The position numbers and the translations under genes were made by a program. Source: Hyphomonas sp. L-53-1-40 (GTDB taxonomy: Bacteria; Pseudomonadota; Alphaproteobacteria; Caulobacterales; Hyphomonadaceae). Taken from it: a DNA stretch of 64,000 nucleotides. Numbering within the stretch: position 1 is the first letter of the stretch; every line of letters begins with the position of its first letter. The stretch is from assembly GCF_000682775.1 (NCBI RefSeq), contig NZ_AWFI01000021.1, positions 41,364 to 105,363 on the forward strand, given 5' to 3'. Under the pieces are notes generated by a model, which was given only the letters and a program-made list of their open reading frames with translations, was not told where the DNA came from and searched no databases. Of the stretch, positions 43,799 to 51,825 are shown piece by piece.

Positions 43799-45955
43799 AT
43801 GGCGAACTGGCAGTCCACCTTGATTGCGGGAGCATCCTTCGCAATCCTTGCCGCCTGCGGGCAGGCAAAAACAGCAGACACTGAGACACTTTCGGAACCG
43901 GAAGCCTTTGCGGCGGTCGACACGAACCGGATAAGTACCGCGAGCGCAGCTGACGAATGGCTGACATATGGTGGGACTTATGACGAGCAGCGCCATTCGA
44001 GCCTGATAGATGTGAACAAGGAAACCGTCGCAGACCTGGGCGTCGCGTGGACTTATGACCTTGCCACCAATCGCGGCGTGGAATCGACGCCGATTGTCGT
44101 GGACGGCGTGATGTACGTCACCTCTGCCTGGTCGCTGGTCTATGCGCTTGATGCCAAGACGGGTGAGGAATTGTGGGTTTACGATCCGGATGTGGACCGC
44201 GCCGTCGGCGTGAAAGCCTGCTGCGATGTCGTAAACCGTGGCGTGGCTGTTTATGACGGCAAGGTCTTCGTGGGCGTGATTGATGGGCGGCTCGAAGCGC
44301 TTGATGCCGAAACGGGCGAAGTTGTCTGGAGCAAGGTCACTGTTGATCAGTCCAAGCCCTATACGATCACCGGTGCGCCGCGTGTCGTGAATGGCAAAGT
44401 GTTGATTGGCAATGGCGGCGCCGAGCTCGGTGTGCGCGGTTATCTTTCGGCTTATGATGCCAATACCGGAGACAAGGTCTGGCGGTTCTACACTGTTCCG
44501 AACCCGGAGAAACAGCCAGACGGCGAAATCTCGGACGCAGCCTTTGAAGACATCGGCAATGTCACCTGGGGCGATGAAGGCGCCTGGGTCACCGATGGTG
44601 GCGGCGGAACTGTCTGGGACTCCATCGTCTATGATGAGGTCAACGACCAGATCATCTTCGGGGTCGGCAATGGTTCGCCGTGGAACCGGGAATTCCGCGA
44701 TCCGTCTGGTGGCGACAATCTCTTCCTGTCCTCCATCGTTGCGGTGGATGCCGAAACCGGTGCGTACAAGTGGCATTTCCAGACCACACCCGGCGACAAT
44801 TGGGACTATACAGCCACGCAGACCATCATTCTGGCAGACTTGCCTGTTGGCGAAGACGGCGAGGCGCGCCGTGTCGCGATGCAGGCTCCGAAGAATGGCT
44901 TCTTCTACGTACTGGACGCGGAATCCGGCGAGTTCATCTCCGGCGATGCGTTCGTGCCGATGAACTGGGCAGAGGGCCTCGACGAAAACGGTCGTCCGAT
45001 TGAAATCGCCGATGCACGGTATGGCGCGGTCCCTTACGAGCAGCTGCCAGGCCCCCTCGGTGCACACAACTGGCATCCGATGGCCTTCAATCCGGATTTG
45101 AACCTCGCCTATATTCCGGCGCAGGAAATTCCGCAGGCCTATGCTCGCGATCCGCGCTTCGAGACCCAGCCTGTCGGCTGGAATACGGGCGCAGACTTCT
45201 CTGCTGGCGTCCCGCCGATCGCGCCGCCGGAAGTTGCCAAATTCCTGCGCTCAACCCTCAAGGGACGCTTGATCGCATGGGATCCGATTGCCCGCGAAGC
45301 GCGCTGGTCGGTGGAACATGGCAATGCCTGGAATGGCGGCGTGCTGTCCACGGCAGGCGGTCTAGTTTTCCAGGGCAAGCTGAATGGCGATTTCGTCGCC
45401 TATGATGCCGAAACGGGCGACAAGCTCTGGAATCATGAACTCAAATCCGGCGGCGCGTCCGGCCCTAGCACCTACATGATCGACGGAGAGCAATACGTCA
45501 CGATTACGACTGGTTGGGGCAGTGCCTTTGGTCTCTCTGCAGGCTTCGCCTATGACGAGACCGTGCCCTCTACAGTCGGCAAGGTCGTCACCTTCAAGCT
45601 GGGCGGCACGGGCGAAATCGCCGACCCGGATTTCCCGATGATCGACAAGACCCCGAAAGCCGACTCGTTCGGGGACGAAACCATGATCGCCGAGGGATCG
45701 GTTCACTATGCCCGTAACTGTACCGTCTGCCACGGTCCGCTGGCCGTCAGCTCGGGCGTTCTGCCGGACCTGCGCTGGTCGGCGATCAGTGGCAACGAAA
45801 TGGCGTGGAAAGGTGTGGTGATCGACGGAAACCTCGCCGCCAATGGCATGGTCTCGTTCGCAGATCATCTGACGCCGGATCAGGTGGAATCGATCCGCGC
45901 CTATGTGCTGGCGCAGGCCCATGCCGCTGTCCCGGCTGGCTCCGGGGGCGAATGA
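43799..45955 (+). CDS. PQQ-dependent alcohol dehydrogenase with C-terminal cytochrome c, lipoprotein form
   Basis: Quinohemoprotein alcohol dehydrogenase of 718 residues. An N-terminal ILAAC lipobox (Cys20) suggests it is lipid-anchored, unusual for this normally soluble family. The eight-bladed propeller shows repeated tryptophan-docking motifs (AETGEVVWS, NTGDKVWRF), the adjacent-cysteine ring Cys141-Cys142 (VKACCDVV) near PQQ, and the catalytic Asp336 in NWDYTATQ. The residue two after it is Thr, not Asp, which points to calcium rather than lanthanide. The C-terminal cytochrome c domain has CTVCH at 641-645 and Met ligand candidates downstream (NGMVSF). Substrate probably an alcohol; no exaB or cytochrome partner lies nearby. 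A perfect hairpin follows. Confidence 0.92.
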   Translation: MANWQSTLIAGASFAILAACGQAKTADTETLSEPEAFAAVDTNRISTASAADEWLTYGGTYDEQRHSSLIDVNKETVADLGVAWTYDLATNRGVESTPIVVDGVMYVTSAWSLVYALDAKTGEELWVYDPDVDRAVGVKACCDVVNRGVAVYDGKVFVGVIDGRLEALDAETGEVVWSKVTVDQSKPYTITGAPRVVNGKVLIGNGGAELGVRGYLSAYDANTGDKVWRFYTVPNPEKQPDGEISDAAFEDIGNVTWGDEGAWVTDGGGGTVWDSIVYDEVNDQIIFGVGNGSPWNREFRDPSGGDNLFLSSIVAVDAETGAYKWHFQTTPGDNWDYTATQTIILADLPVGEDGEARRVAMQAPKNGFFYVLDAESGEFISGDAFVPMNWAEGLDENGRPIEIADARYGAVPYEQLPGPLGAHNWHPMAFNPDLNLAYIPAQEIPQAYARDPRFETQPVGWNTGADFSAGVPPIAPPEVAKFLRSTLKGRLIAWDPIAREARWSVEHGNAWNGGVLSTAGGLVFQGKLNGDFVAYDAETGDKLWNHELKSGGASGPSTYMIDGEQYVTITTGWGSAFGLSAGFAYDETVPSTVGKVVTFKLGGTGEIADPDFPMIDKTPKADSFGDETMIAEGSVHYARNCTVCHGPLAVSSGVLPDLRWSAISGNEMAWKGVVIDGNLAANGMVSFADHLTPDQVESIRAYVLAQAHAAVPAGSGGE

Positions 45956-45966
45956 TCGAATTGTGA

Positions 45967-45993
45967 GTAGCGCGGCCTGCCGGGCCGCGCTAC
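45967..45993 (+). terminator. Perfect 11-bp hairpin after the PQQ dehydrogenase gene
   Basis: GTAGCGCGGCC and GGCCGCGCTAC pair perfectly around a TGCCG loop, 11 bp after the stop and 9 bp before the next ATG. There is no T-tract, so it may attenuate or pause rather than fully terminate. Confidence 0.6.
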
Positions 45994-46002
45994 ATACGCC
46001 GG

Positions 46003-46542
46003 ATGCATATAGTCATCCTCATTCTGGGTATCCTGACAACGATCGGCATCTGGTCGTGGCGTATCCAGATGGCCCGCCGCGGCGCGCAAGTGGCGATGGA
46101 TGCCGCACGCACGCTCACAAATGCGCCCCGCCGCTTTGCCTTCAAATACAAGGCAGGCCGCAATGGTATCAGCCTGATCGAAGACCCACGCGAAGCTGCT
46201 GCCGTCATGATGATGGAGGTCGCCCGTGGCCGGGAAGGGCCTCTGACCGAACGACAGGCGCGCATCATAGATGATGAGATGATGCAGAATTTCAGCTTCA
46301 CCCGAGCCGAGGCTGATGAATTGTCCGCCCATGCGGCTTGGGTCACCAATTCCACGCCGGACCCCCAGAGCGCCATGCGGAAGTTGAGCCAATTGGTCGT
46401 CAGTTCACCGCAGCTCGGCCCAAAGGAGATTGTCGATCTCGACGCGATACTGGTGGCGGTGTCCGAGGCTGAAGGTGTGCCGACGCGCGAACAACTGGCT
46501 CTCCTGCAAGTGTTCAGGGACAAGGCAGGCCTGAAGACCTGA
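46003..46542 (+). CDS. Membrane-anchored alpha-helical protein, unknown
   Basis: A 179-residue protein with one N-terminal span (HIVILILGILTTIGIWSW) and a long cytoplasmic helical domain. Segments such as EDPREAAAVMMMEVARGREGPLTERQARIIDDEM and the SQLVVSSPQLGPKEIVDLDAILVAVSEAEG stretch have the spacing of a TerB-like helical bundle, which I put forward only as a possibility. Starts right after a strong hairpin. It is followed at 59 bp by a sulfotransferase on the same strand. Confidence 0.72.
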   Translation: MHIVILILGILTTIGIWSWRIQMARRGAQVAMDAARTLTNAPRRFAFKYKAGRNGISLIEDPREAAAVMMMEVARGREGPLTERQARIIDDEMMQNFSFTRAEADELSAHAAWVTNSTPDPQSAMRKLSQLVVSSPQLGPKEIVDLDAILVAVSEAEGVPTREQLALLQVFRDKAGLKT

Positions 46543-46601
46543 GTCTCCAACCGCTCAAGAACTGTTGCGCCTTTCGCCCTGGCACAATAGGGATTTTGGC
46601 C

Positions 46602-47426
46602 ATGTCAGAGTCACTTCCCAGCGAATACCGCGCCAAGGTTCTCAATGAGTCCTGGACGAATTTTTCCGTCCTGCGTCATGGTCGGTTTGATGGCCTGCTC
46701 GTTACCTCCAAGAATTCCGGTACGCACTGGCTGAAATACATGCTGGCAGTGGCGCTGGCGGAAACCCATGGCATTCCTCATCCGCAATACTTTTCGGAGA
46801 ACGCGGTGCGCCCCTATATCGGCTGGCCGAAGGACGATGTGACCTTTCCGGAACTGCCGCGTCTGGCGTTCAGTCACACGATCCCCCACCATCTGGCCGA
46901 ATGGGGCTGGGCCCGCAGCCTCGCCAGCCTGCCGCCTTATGTGCTGGCTGTGCGACACCCGATGGCGATCCTGGCCAGTCACCACGCCAAATGGGAATAC
47001 GACATCAAGGTTGACTGGTTGACCTATCTGAAGGGCGATCCGGGCGGATCGAAGTATCGCTGCGATCTCTACTGGCTCGCGCGCTTCTGGAACCGGTGGG
47101 GTCATATTCGTGCGCGTCATGGCGACTCGATCCAGCTGATCCAGTATGAGCGGACCCAGAAAGACCCCCGCGCTGCGTTGGAAGCGGTCTCGAAGCATTG
47201 GTCGCTCGGACTCAGTGCCGAGGCTATCAATGTAGCGCTCGCCGCTGGCACGAAGGACGCCATGGCGCAGAAGATCGATCCGGATGCGGAGCCTAATGTG
47301 CTGCAGAACCGCAAGACACCGCTTACGGAACTCTTCACCGGTGAAGCACTGGATATCTACACAGATCACATCCGGACACTGTTCCGGTATGATCTGGACT
47401 ATGACCTGCTCAGCCTTCCGGCTTGA
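46602..47426 (+). CDS. PAPS-dependent sulfotransferase
   Basis: A 274-residue sulfotransferase. The 5-prime phosphosulfate-binding loop is TSKNSGTHWLKYML at about residues 35-48, equivalent to the family TYPKSGTTWL loop, and VLAVRHPMAILASHHAKWEY at about 110-130 is the 3-prime phosphate-binding region with the conserved Arg and Ser/His. The acceptor is unknown; bacterial members often sulfate lipids, glycans or small metabolites. AGGGA precedes the ATG at 9 bases. The last 17 bp overlap the 3-prime end of the GST gene on the other strand. Confidence 0.85.
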   Translation: MSESLPSEYRAKVLNESWTNFSVLRHGRFDGLLVTSKNSGTHWLKYMLAVALAETHGIPHPQYFSENAVRPYIGWPKDDVTFPELPRLAFSHTIPHHLAEWGWARSLASLPPYVLAVRHPMAILASHHAKWEYDIKVDWLTYLKGDPGGSKYRCDLYWLARFWNRWGHIRARHGDSIQLIQYERTQKDPRAALEAVSKHWSLGLSAEAINVALAAGTKDAMAQKIDPDAEPNVLQNRKTPLTELFTGEALDIYTDHIRTLFRYDLDYDLLSLPA

Positions 47427-48090
47427 GATAGCCGCTTGAGCGCCCATCAGCGGTATATTTGATCCACCACGGTTCCGCTTCCGCCTGTTTCTCCAACTCA
47501 AGGAATACCGGGTCTTCGAGGATGGCCGCGGAATATTCGGCCGCCGCGCCAGTCAAGGGTAGGCCATAGGTGCGGAACCGCGTCACAACCGGCGTGTAGA
47601 ACGCATCCGCTGCGCTCCATTTGCCGAACAGGTATGGGCCGCCATCGCCATACTCAGTGCGCATCTGGTCCCACATGGTCTGGATGCGCAAAATGTCAGC
47701 CTCAAGACCTTCGGTCATTTCCGGCGTGGCTTCCCGGCCGCGAATATCCATCGGACAAGCCTTGCGCAGGGCGGGGAAACCCGCATGCATTTCGGAGGTC
47801 ACCGCGCGGGCAATCGCCCGCTTGGCGGCGTCTTCTGGCCAGACCTCTCCGTGTGGCGCCCAATCGGCGATCCATTCCGTGATCGCAAGGCTTTCCCAGA
47901 CCGTTACATCATCCCAGATCAACAGCGGCACTTTTGCTGTCGGGCTGATCTCTTTCAGTTTTGCCGATGTGTCGGGAAAATCGAGTGGTACGATCACTTC
48001 TTCCACCGGCAGGCCCACGCGCCGCGCGGCAAGCAACGGCCTGATCGACCAGCTGGAATAGTTCAGATTTCCAAGGACTAGCTGTCTCAT
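47410..48090 (-). CDS. Glutathione S-transferase
   Basis: A 226-residue GST with thioredoxin-like N-domain (MRQLVLGNLNYSSWSIRPLLAARRVGLPVEEVIVPL), the PLLIWDDVTVWESLAITEWIAD glutathione-binding helix and a C-terminal helical domain including WSAADAFYTPVVTRF. It probably detoxifies electrophiles; the subclass is not assigned. The ATG at 48090 overlaps the YciI-type gene stop by 4 bp (ATGA), so the two are coupled. Ends within the sulfotransferase 3-prime end. Confidence 0.9.
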   Translation of the reverse strand: MRQLVLGNLNYSSWSIRPLLAARRVGLPVEEVIVPLDFPDTSAKLKEISPTAKVPLLIWDDVTVWESLAITEWIADWAPHGEVWPEDAAKRAIARAVTSEMHAGFPALRKACPMDIRGREATPEMTEGLEADILRIQTMWDQMRTEYGDGGPYLFGKWSAADAFYTPVVTRFRTYGLPLTGAAAEYSAAILEDPVFLELEKQAEAEPWWIKYTADGRSSGYLKPEG

Positions 48091-48383
48091 GCGCGCTTTC
48101 CTTGCCCGATCACCCATTTCGTTTCGCGCACGTCAACGCGGTCGAACACTCCGGCCTTGTTATAGGGGTCTTGCTCGGCCAGTGCCTTGGCCGCTGCCAG
48201 ATCGTCAGCCTCGACCAGGAAGACAGACCCGATCATCGCGCCATCCTCGGACAGCAGCGGCCCCGCCATTCGCAGCCGGTCCCCCAATCCGGCAGCCCAT
48301 TCCAAATGGGCCGACCGGGTGGCGGCGCGCAGCTCGGCCCCATTGGTTTCATTGTCGAGATTGTGAAAACAGAAAAGGCGCAT
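48087..48383 (-). CDS. YciI-family protein
   Basis: A 98-residue YciI/YCII domain protein: RLFCFHNLDNETNGAELRAATRSAHLEWAAG, then GPLLSEDGAMIGSVFLVEADDLAAAKALAEQDPYNKAGVFDRVDVRETKWVIG. The family is a dimeric ferredoxin-like fold with a conserved His-Asp pair (here His in SAHLEW and Asp in AEQDPY), and its reaction is mostly unknown. GGAG lies 9 bases before the ATG at 48383. It is first in a two-gene unit with GST. Confidence 0.9.
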   Translation of the reverse strand: MRLFCFHNLDNETNGAELRAATRSAHLEWAAGLGDRLRMAGPLLSEDGAMIGSVFLVEADDLAAAKALAEQDPYNKAGVFDRVDVRETKWVIGQGKRA

Positions 48384-48475
48384 GAGGAACGACTCCGGAT
48401 GAGGGCAAGATCTCCTGTTCGTATTGCACACTGCCTGCAACCTGCCCAGAGTCCGAAATAGCGGAACAAATGGGC

Positions 48476-48490
48476 TGAATGAATCATTGA
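48476..48490. promoter_or_regulatory. TetR-type palindromic operator candidate
   Basis: TGAATGAATCATTGA is a 15-bp palindrome with one mismatched pair, lying 30 bases before the TetR-family start codon. The arms and centre resemble typical TetR operators; autoregulation is likely. Confidence 0.5.
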
Positions 48491-48520
48491 TCCTTCAGTA
48501 ACAGGGAGTATGGTGGCGCC

Positions 48521-49141
48521 ATGAACGATACAACAGACACCCGCCAACAGATATTGGAAGCCGCGATGGAACGCATCGTTCACTACGGCTATTCCAAGAC
48601 GACGATGTCGGAGATCGCCAAGGACTGCAACATGTCCGCGGGCAACATCTACCGCTTCTTCGCGTCCAAGCTCGATATTGCCGAAGCCATCGGTCGTAAG
48701 TTCAATTCAGAACTCTACCAGACCTATGCCAGCATCTGTCGGAAACCGAACACCGCAGCAGATCGTCTGCGCCAGTTTTTCGAGTTCAGCATGGTGCGTA
48801 CCTATGAGGCACTGGAAGAGAAGGACAAGCTGGTCGAGCTGGCCGAGACGCTGGCAGATGAGCGCCCTCTGTTCATGAATGAGCAGCTGGCCCAAGAGCG
48901 GGTCTACCTGGTCCAGATCCTTGAGAATGGCATTGAGGCCGGTGAGTTTCGTTCGCTCGACCGAAAGGAAGAGACGGCGGAAATGATTCAGGCCTCGATG
49001 ATGAAATTCCGGTTTCCTCAGATGTTCTCGCACCTGACATTGCCGAAACTGAAGCGTGAACTGGCCGGTGTGATGGACCTGGTTCTGGCGGGATTGTCAG
49101 TCGGCGCGGTCGTTCCGGAGCGTCAGATAGATAAATTCTGA
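48521..49141 (+). CDS. TetR-family transcriptional regulator
   Basis: A 206-residue regulator. The N-terminal HTH is standard (TRQQILEAAMERIVHYGYSKTTMSEIAKDCNMSAGNIYRFFASKLDIAEAI), and the C-terminal helical ligand domain runs from about 60. No ligand can be inferred. A palindromic site lies upstream. Neighbours on the other strand are the YciI/GST pair (137 bp between the start codons), plausible targets; downstream is a small membrane protein with its own palindrome. Confidence 0.92.
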   Translation: MNDTTDTRQQILEAAMERIVHYGYSKTTMSEIAKDCNMSAGNIYRFFASKLDIAEAIGRKFNSELYQTYASICRKPNTAADRLRQFFEFSMVRTYEALEEKDKLVELAETLADERPLFMNEQLAQERVYLVQILENGIEAGEFRSLDRKEETAEMIQASMMKFRFPQMFSHLTLPKLKRELAGVMDLVLAGLSVGAVVPERQIDKF

Positions 49142-49180
49142 ATAATTTCGTTTTTGTTCATTGGTAAATGTTCAGATGGT

Positions 49181-49192
49181 TGCTATATAGCA
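49181..49192. promoter_or_regulatory. Perfect palindrome TGCTATATAGCA, promoter/operator candidate
   Basis: A 12-bp perfect palindrome lies 49 bases before the start of a 37-residue membrane protein and just after the TetR gene. Its TATATA centre could serve as a minus-10 element overlapped by an operator; no clear minus-35 is seen. Confidence 0.3.
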
Positions 49193-49241
49193 GTCATCGG
49201 CAGCGATGGTCGCTGTCGGTAAACGCTGAAAGACCAAATCA

Positions 49242-49355
49242 ATGACATTGTCCAAGACCGAAGCTCGCCAGTCCCTGGCCGCCTTGCTTGCGGCGCTCCC
49301 TATGGCCATCGCCATCCTTGCGGCGACCTATTCGCTTGCTGAATTCGCGGTTTAG
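49242..49355 (+). CDS. Possible 37-residue single-span membrane protein
   Basis: A 37-residue frame starting ATG ACA TTG with a basic, polar N-terminus ([11 protein letters not shown]) and one hydrophobic segment ([21 protein letters not shown]), ending EFAV. The stop shares TTAG with the tsaD stop, like other compact convergent pairs in this window. The purine run GAAAGA at 49228-49233 lies 8 bases upstream and is a weak ribosome site. It has the same length as the small frame at 11984-12097 but no clear sequence similarity. Real expression is not certain. Confidence 0.45.
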   Translation: MTLSKTEARQSLAALLAALPMAIAILAATYSLAEFAV

Positions 49356-50458
49356 AATGCGGCCTGATCAGGCCTTGGCGCCCCGGCGGCCCGTTCCGTA
49401 GACGGGCGCTGATTTTGCCGCTGCTTCATCGAGCGGCCAGCGGGGTCTCGCCCCGGTGCCAAGGTCCCCGGCCTCGCCTTTGACAAGGCCCGCGCCAGGG
49501 CGATCATGGCGGCATTATCCGTACAATGTCTCAGCGGTGGCGCAATCAGGCGTGCCCCTGCGGCCTTGGCCACATCATCCAGCGCGGCGCGGATAGCCTT
49601 GTTGGCCGCGACACCGCCCGCCACGACGAACCGTTTTGTGCCATCCTCACCCGGATCAAACGCCTCCAGCGCCAGCGCGGCCTTTGTGGCAAGAATGTCG
49701 GTGACCGCTATCTGGAAACTCGCGCAGAGATCCCGCATCCGATCATCGTTCATTGTGTCCTCTGCCGCTGCGCGCGCAACAGCCGTCTTCAGCCCTGCAA
49801 AGCTCATATCGAGGCCCGGCCTGTTCAGCAGCGGGCGGGGCAGGGCAAAAGCCGCTGGATTGCCACCCTCTGCGAGGCGCTCGACCGCAGGTCCGCCGGG
49901 AAAGCCGAGGCCCAGCGTCTTGGCCGTTTTGTCGAAGGCTTCGCCCACCGCATCGTCAATCGTCGAGCCGAGCCGGCGATAGTCTCCGAGGCCGCGCACT
50001 TCCAGGAACTGGCAATGCCCCCCCGAAACAAGCAGCAACAAATAGGGGAACGGGCAATCATTGCCGAGCCGCGGGCTGAGGGCGTGCCCTTCCAGATGGT
50101 TGACCGCGATGAAGGGCTTTCCGGCCGCCTGCGCGATGGCCTTGCCGGTCATCATGCCAACCAGCACCCCGCCGATCAAGCCGGGACCGGACGTGGCGGC
50201 GATCCCGTCTAGCTCTGAATAGGAAATGCCCGCGTCATGCATCGCGGCTTTGACGGTCAGATCAGCCAGTTCCGCATGCGCGCGTGCGGCGATTTCCGGC
50301 ACCACGCCCAGATAGGGCGCGTGTTCTTTCAATTGCGTCCGGATCACGTCCGAGACCAGTTCTGCCCGTCCGTCAGTCAGGCGCAGCACAGCCGCGGCCG
50401 TCTCGTCACAGCTTGTCTCGATGCCCAGAACTGTCAGCGTCTTGCTCATCCGCTGCAT
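49352..50458 (-). CDS. tsaD: tRNA N6-adenosine threonylcarbamoyltransferase TsaD
   Basis: Transfers the threonylcarbamoyl group to A37 of ANN-decoding tRNAs with TsaB and TsaE. The sequence has [14 protein letters not shown], the metal-binding [10 protein letters not shown], the [13 protein letters not shown] phosphate loop and [12 protein letters not shown]. Length is 368 residues. An ATG three codons in (50449) is an alternative start. The C-terminal 30 residues ([22 protein letters not shown]) are an extra basic tail. Convergent with a small membrane protein gene. Confidence 0.96.
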   Translation of the reverse strand: MQRMSKTLTVLGIETSCDETAAAVLRLTDGRAELVSDVIRTQLKEHAPYLGVVPEIAARAHAELADLTVKAAMHDAGISYSELDGIAATSGPGLIGGVLVGMMTGKAIAQAAGKPFIAVNHLEGHALSPRLGNDCPFPYLLLLVSGGHCQFLEVRGLGDYRRLGSTIDDAVGEAFDKTAKTLGLGFPGGPAVERLAEGGNPAAFALPRPLLNRPGLDMSFAGLKTAVARAAAEDTMNDDRMRDLCASFQIAVTDILATKAALALEAFDPGEDGTKRFVVAGGVAANKAIRAALDDVAKAAGARLIAPPLRHCTDNAAMIALARALSKARPGTLAPGRDPAGRSMKQRQNQRPSTERAAGAPRPDQAAF

Positions 50459-50534
50459 GTAAGACCCCAGAACGGATTTGGAAAGCGCAGCCCGCAGGCC
50501 CTATAGTCGAAGGAAAAGACCGGGAGGCAGAAGT

Positions 50535-51392
50535 TTGGCGAAACCGTTTCGATGGAACATCGCGCAGCGCGAGCAATTGGGCGGCCTGATTACAGGCGCG
50601 ACCGAGACGCGCTCATTGAACGACATGTTCCTTGAATCCCTTCGATCCACGGCTGCCCGCATTCTGGCGCATGCGAACCGGTCAGACCTCGCCTTTATCG
50701 GGAGGACGCCAGAAAACCTGTATGATTATCTGTCTGGCTGTTTCGAAGGGCTGCGCGACACGCCGCGGCTTCACCTCATCCAGTACTCGCTGCGCAATGC
50801 CAGCGCGGTCGATCAATTGCCGGAGCCGGCATTGCAGGGTCTGTTCGAGTATCTCACCGCCGAAGGTTTCGGCCCCAAGGCGATCGCCACCGGTTCGCGC
50901 CCCATTGCCCTGGTCGACTTTGTTGCCTCCGGTCGAACGATGGAGGGCCTGATCCGCCTCATGAAACTGCAAGCCGAGCGGGAAGGACAAGACTGGACCG
51001 CCGTTCAGCGCCGCCTACGCATCATCGGGCTGCGCGTGCGCACAAAGAATTCACCCAACACCTGGCGCTGGCAACAGCATCAGGATTGGCTGCACTTCAT
51101 TCCGGATGCGATCATTCGAAATGTCTCTGCGCCTGCCGCCTTCCTTTATTATCTCGGCAATGATCAGCCCAAAGTGACAGCCAGCTTTCATCCGGGCCGC
51201 TGGGCGGAAGAGGAGGACGCGGCGCGCCGACCGAACAGTGACCAGCAGGCTGCGCTGGGCTTTGCGGCGCAGCTCTATGATCTTGGTCGCACGCGGGAGG
51301 AACGCCAAAATCTTGCAAAGCGGATTGCGCGACACCGCAAGATGAGCCAGCGCGCCACGCGTCGCCTCGTCCTGCGATTGCGCGGGGGCTGA
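50535..51392 (+). CDS. Phosphoribosyltransferase-like protein, unknown
   Basis: A 285-residue protein. IALVDFVASGRTMEGLIRLM (about residues 125-144) resembles the PRPP-binding loop of type I phosphoribosyltransferases (hydrophobics, acidic pair, TGxT-like turn), although the second acidic residue is replaced. The rest, including IAQREQLGGLITGATETRSLNDMFLESLRST and a basic C-terminus (RIARHRKMSQRATRRLVLRLRGG), is unfamiliar. The TTG start at 50535 has GGGAGG 7 bases upstream; no suitable ATG exists near it. It is followed after 19 bp by a globin gene on the same strand. Function unassigned. Confidence 0.7.
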   Translation: MAKPFRWNIAQREQLGGLITGATETRSLNDMFLESLRSTAARILAHANRSDLAFIGRTPENLYDYLSGCFEGLRDTPRLHLIQYSLRNASAVDQLPEPALQGLFEYLTAEGFGPKAIATGSRPIALVDFVASGRTMEGLIRLMKLQAEREGQDWTAVQRRLRIIGLRVRTKNSPNTWRWQQHQDWLHFIPDAIIRNVSAPAAFLYYLGNDQPKVTASFHPGRWAEEEDAARRPNSDQQAALGFAAQLYDLGRTREERQNLAKRIARHRKMSQRATRRLVLRLRGG

Positions 51393-51411
51393 GCCGACAA
51401 TAGGATAAGGA

Positions 51412-51813
51412 ATGGCTGTATCTGACGCCATCATACTTTCGCTCGAACGCTTCGGAGAGATTTGCGCTGATCCTGCGCCGCTGATCTATCGGCGCCTCTT
51501 CGCGCAGCATCCCGAGTTTGAAGACCTGTTCGCGATGGACACGGATGGTGGCGTGCGCGGTTCCATGCTGACAACCTGCTTTGACTGCATCATCGGTCTT
51601 ACCGAGGGCAGTCGATTGCCGCGCTTTGAACTGCAGTCTGCCCGCCTGTCGCACCAGGGGTACGGCGTGCCGGAATCCCAACTGGATGACATGTTCACGG
51701 CCATCCGTGACACCTGTCGGGAGGCGCTGGCAGGGGAGTGGACGCCCGCCATGGAAACCGCATGGGCTGAGATGCTGGCCGAGATTGCGCGAATGGGGTT
51801 CACACCAGCCTGA
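51412..51813 (+). CDS. Globin-family protein
   Basis: A 133-residue single-domain globin. The helical pattern fits (LERFGEICADPAPLIYRRLFAQHPEFEDLFAMD for helices A-C), and His81 (ARLSHQGYGVPESQ) lies where the haem-proximal F8 His is expected; W in GEWTPAMETAWAEML matches the G/H helix region. No reductase domain is fused. The ligand (O2 or NO) is unresolved. Possibly co-transcribed with the phosphoribosyltransferase-like gene before it. Confidence 0.8.
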   Translation: MAVSDAIILSLERFGEICADPAPLIYRRLFAQHPEFEDLFAMDTDGGVRGSMLTTCFDCIIGLTEGSRLPRFELQSARLSHQGYGVPESQLDDMFTAIRDTCREALAGEWTPAMETAWAEMLAEIARMGFTPA

Positions 51814-51825
51814 CACTGGCCAGGG

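Noticed and set aside
44761..44850. Lanthanide-dependent dehydrogenase
   Set aside because: The residue two positions after the catalytic Asp336 is Thr rather than Asp, so the lanthanide signature is absent.
43730..45076. Long minus-strand reading frame of about 448 residues over the PQQ dehydrogenase gene
   Set aside because: It is antisense to a gene with complete motifs, has no recognisable domains, and arises from GC-rich codon bias.
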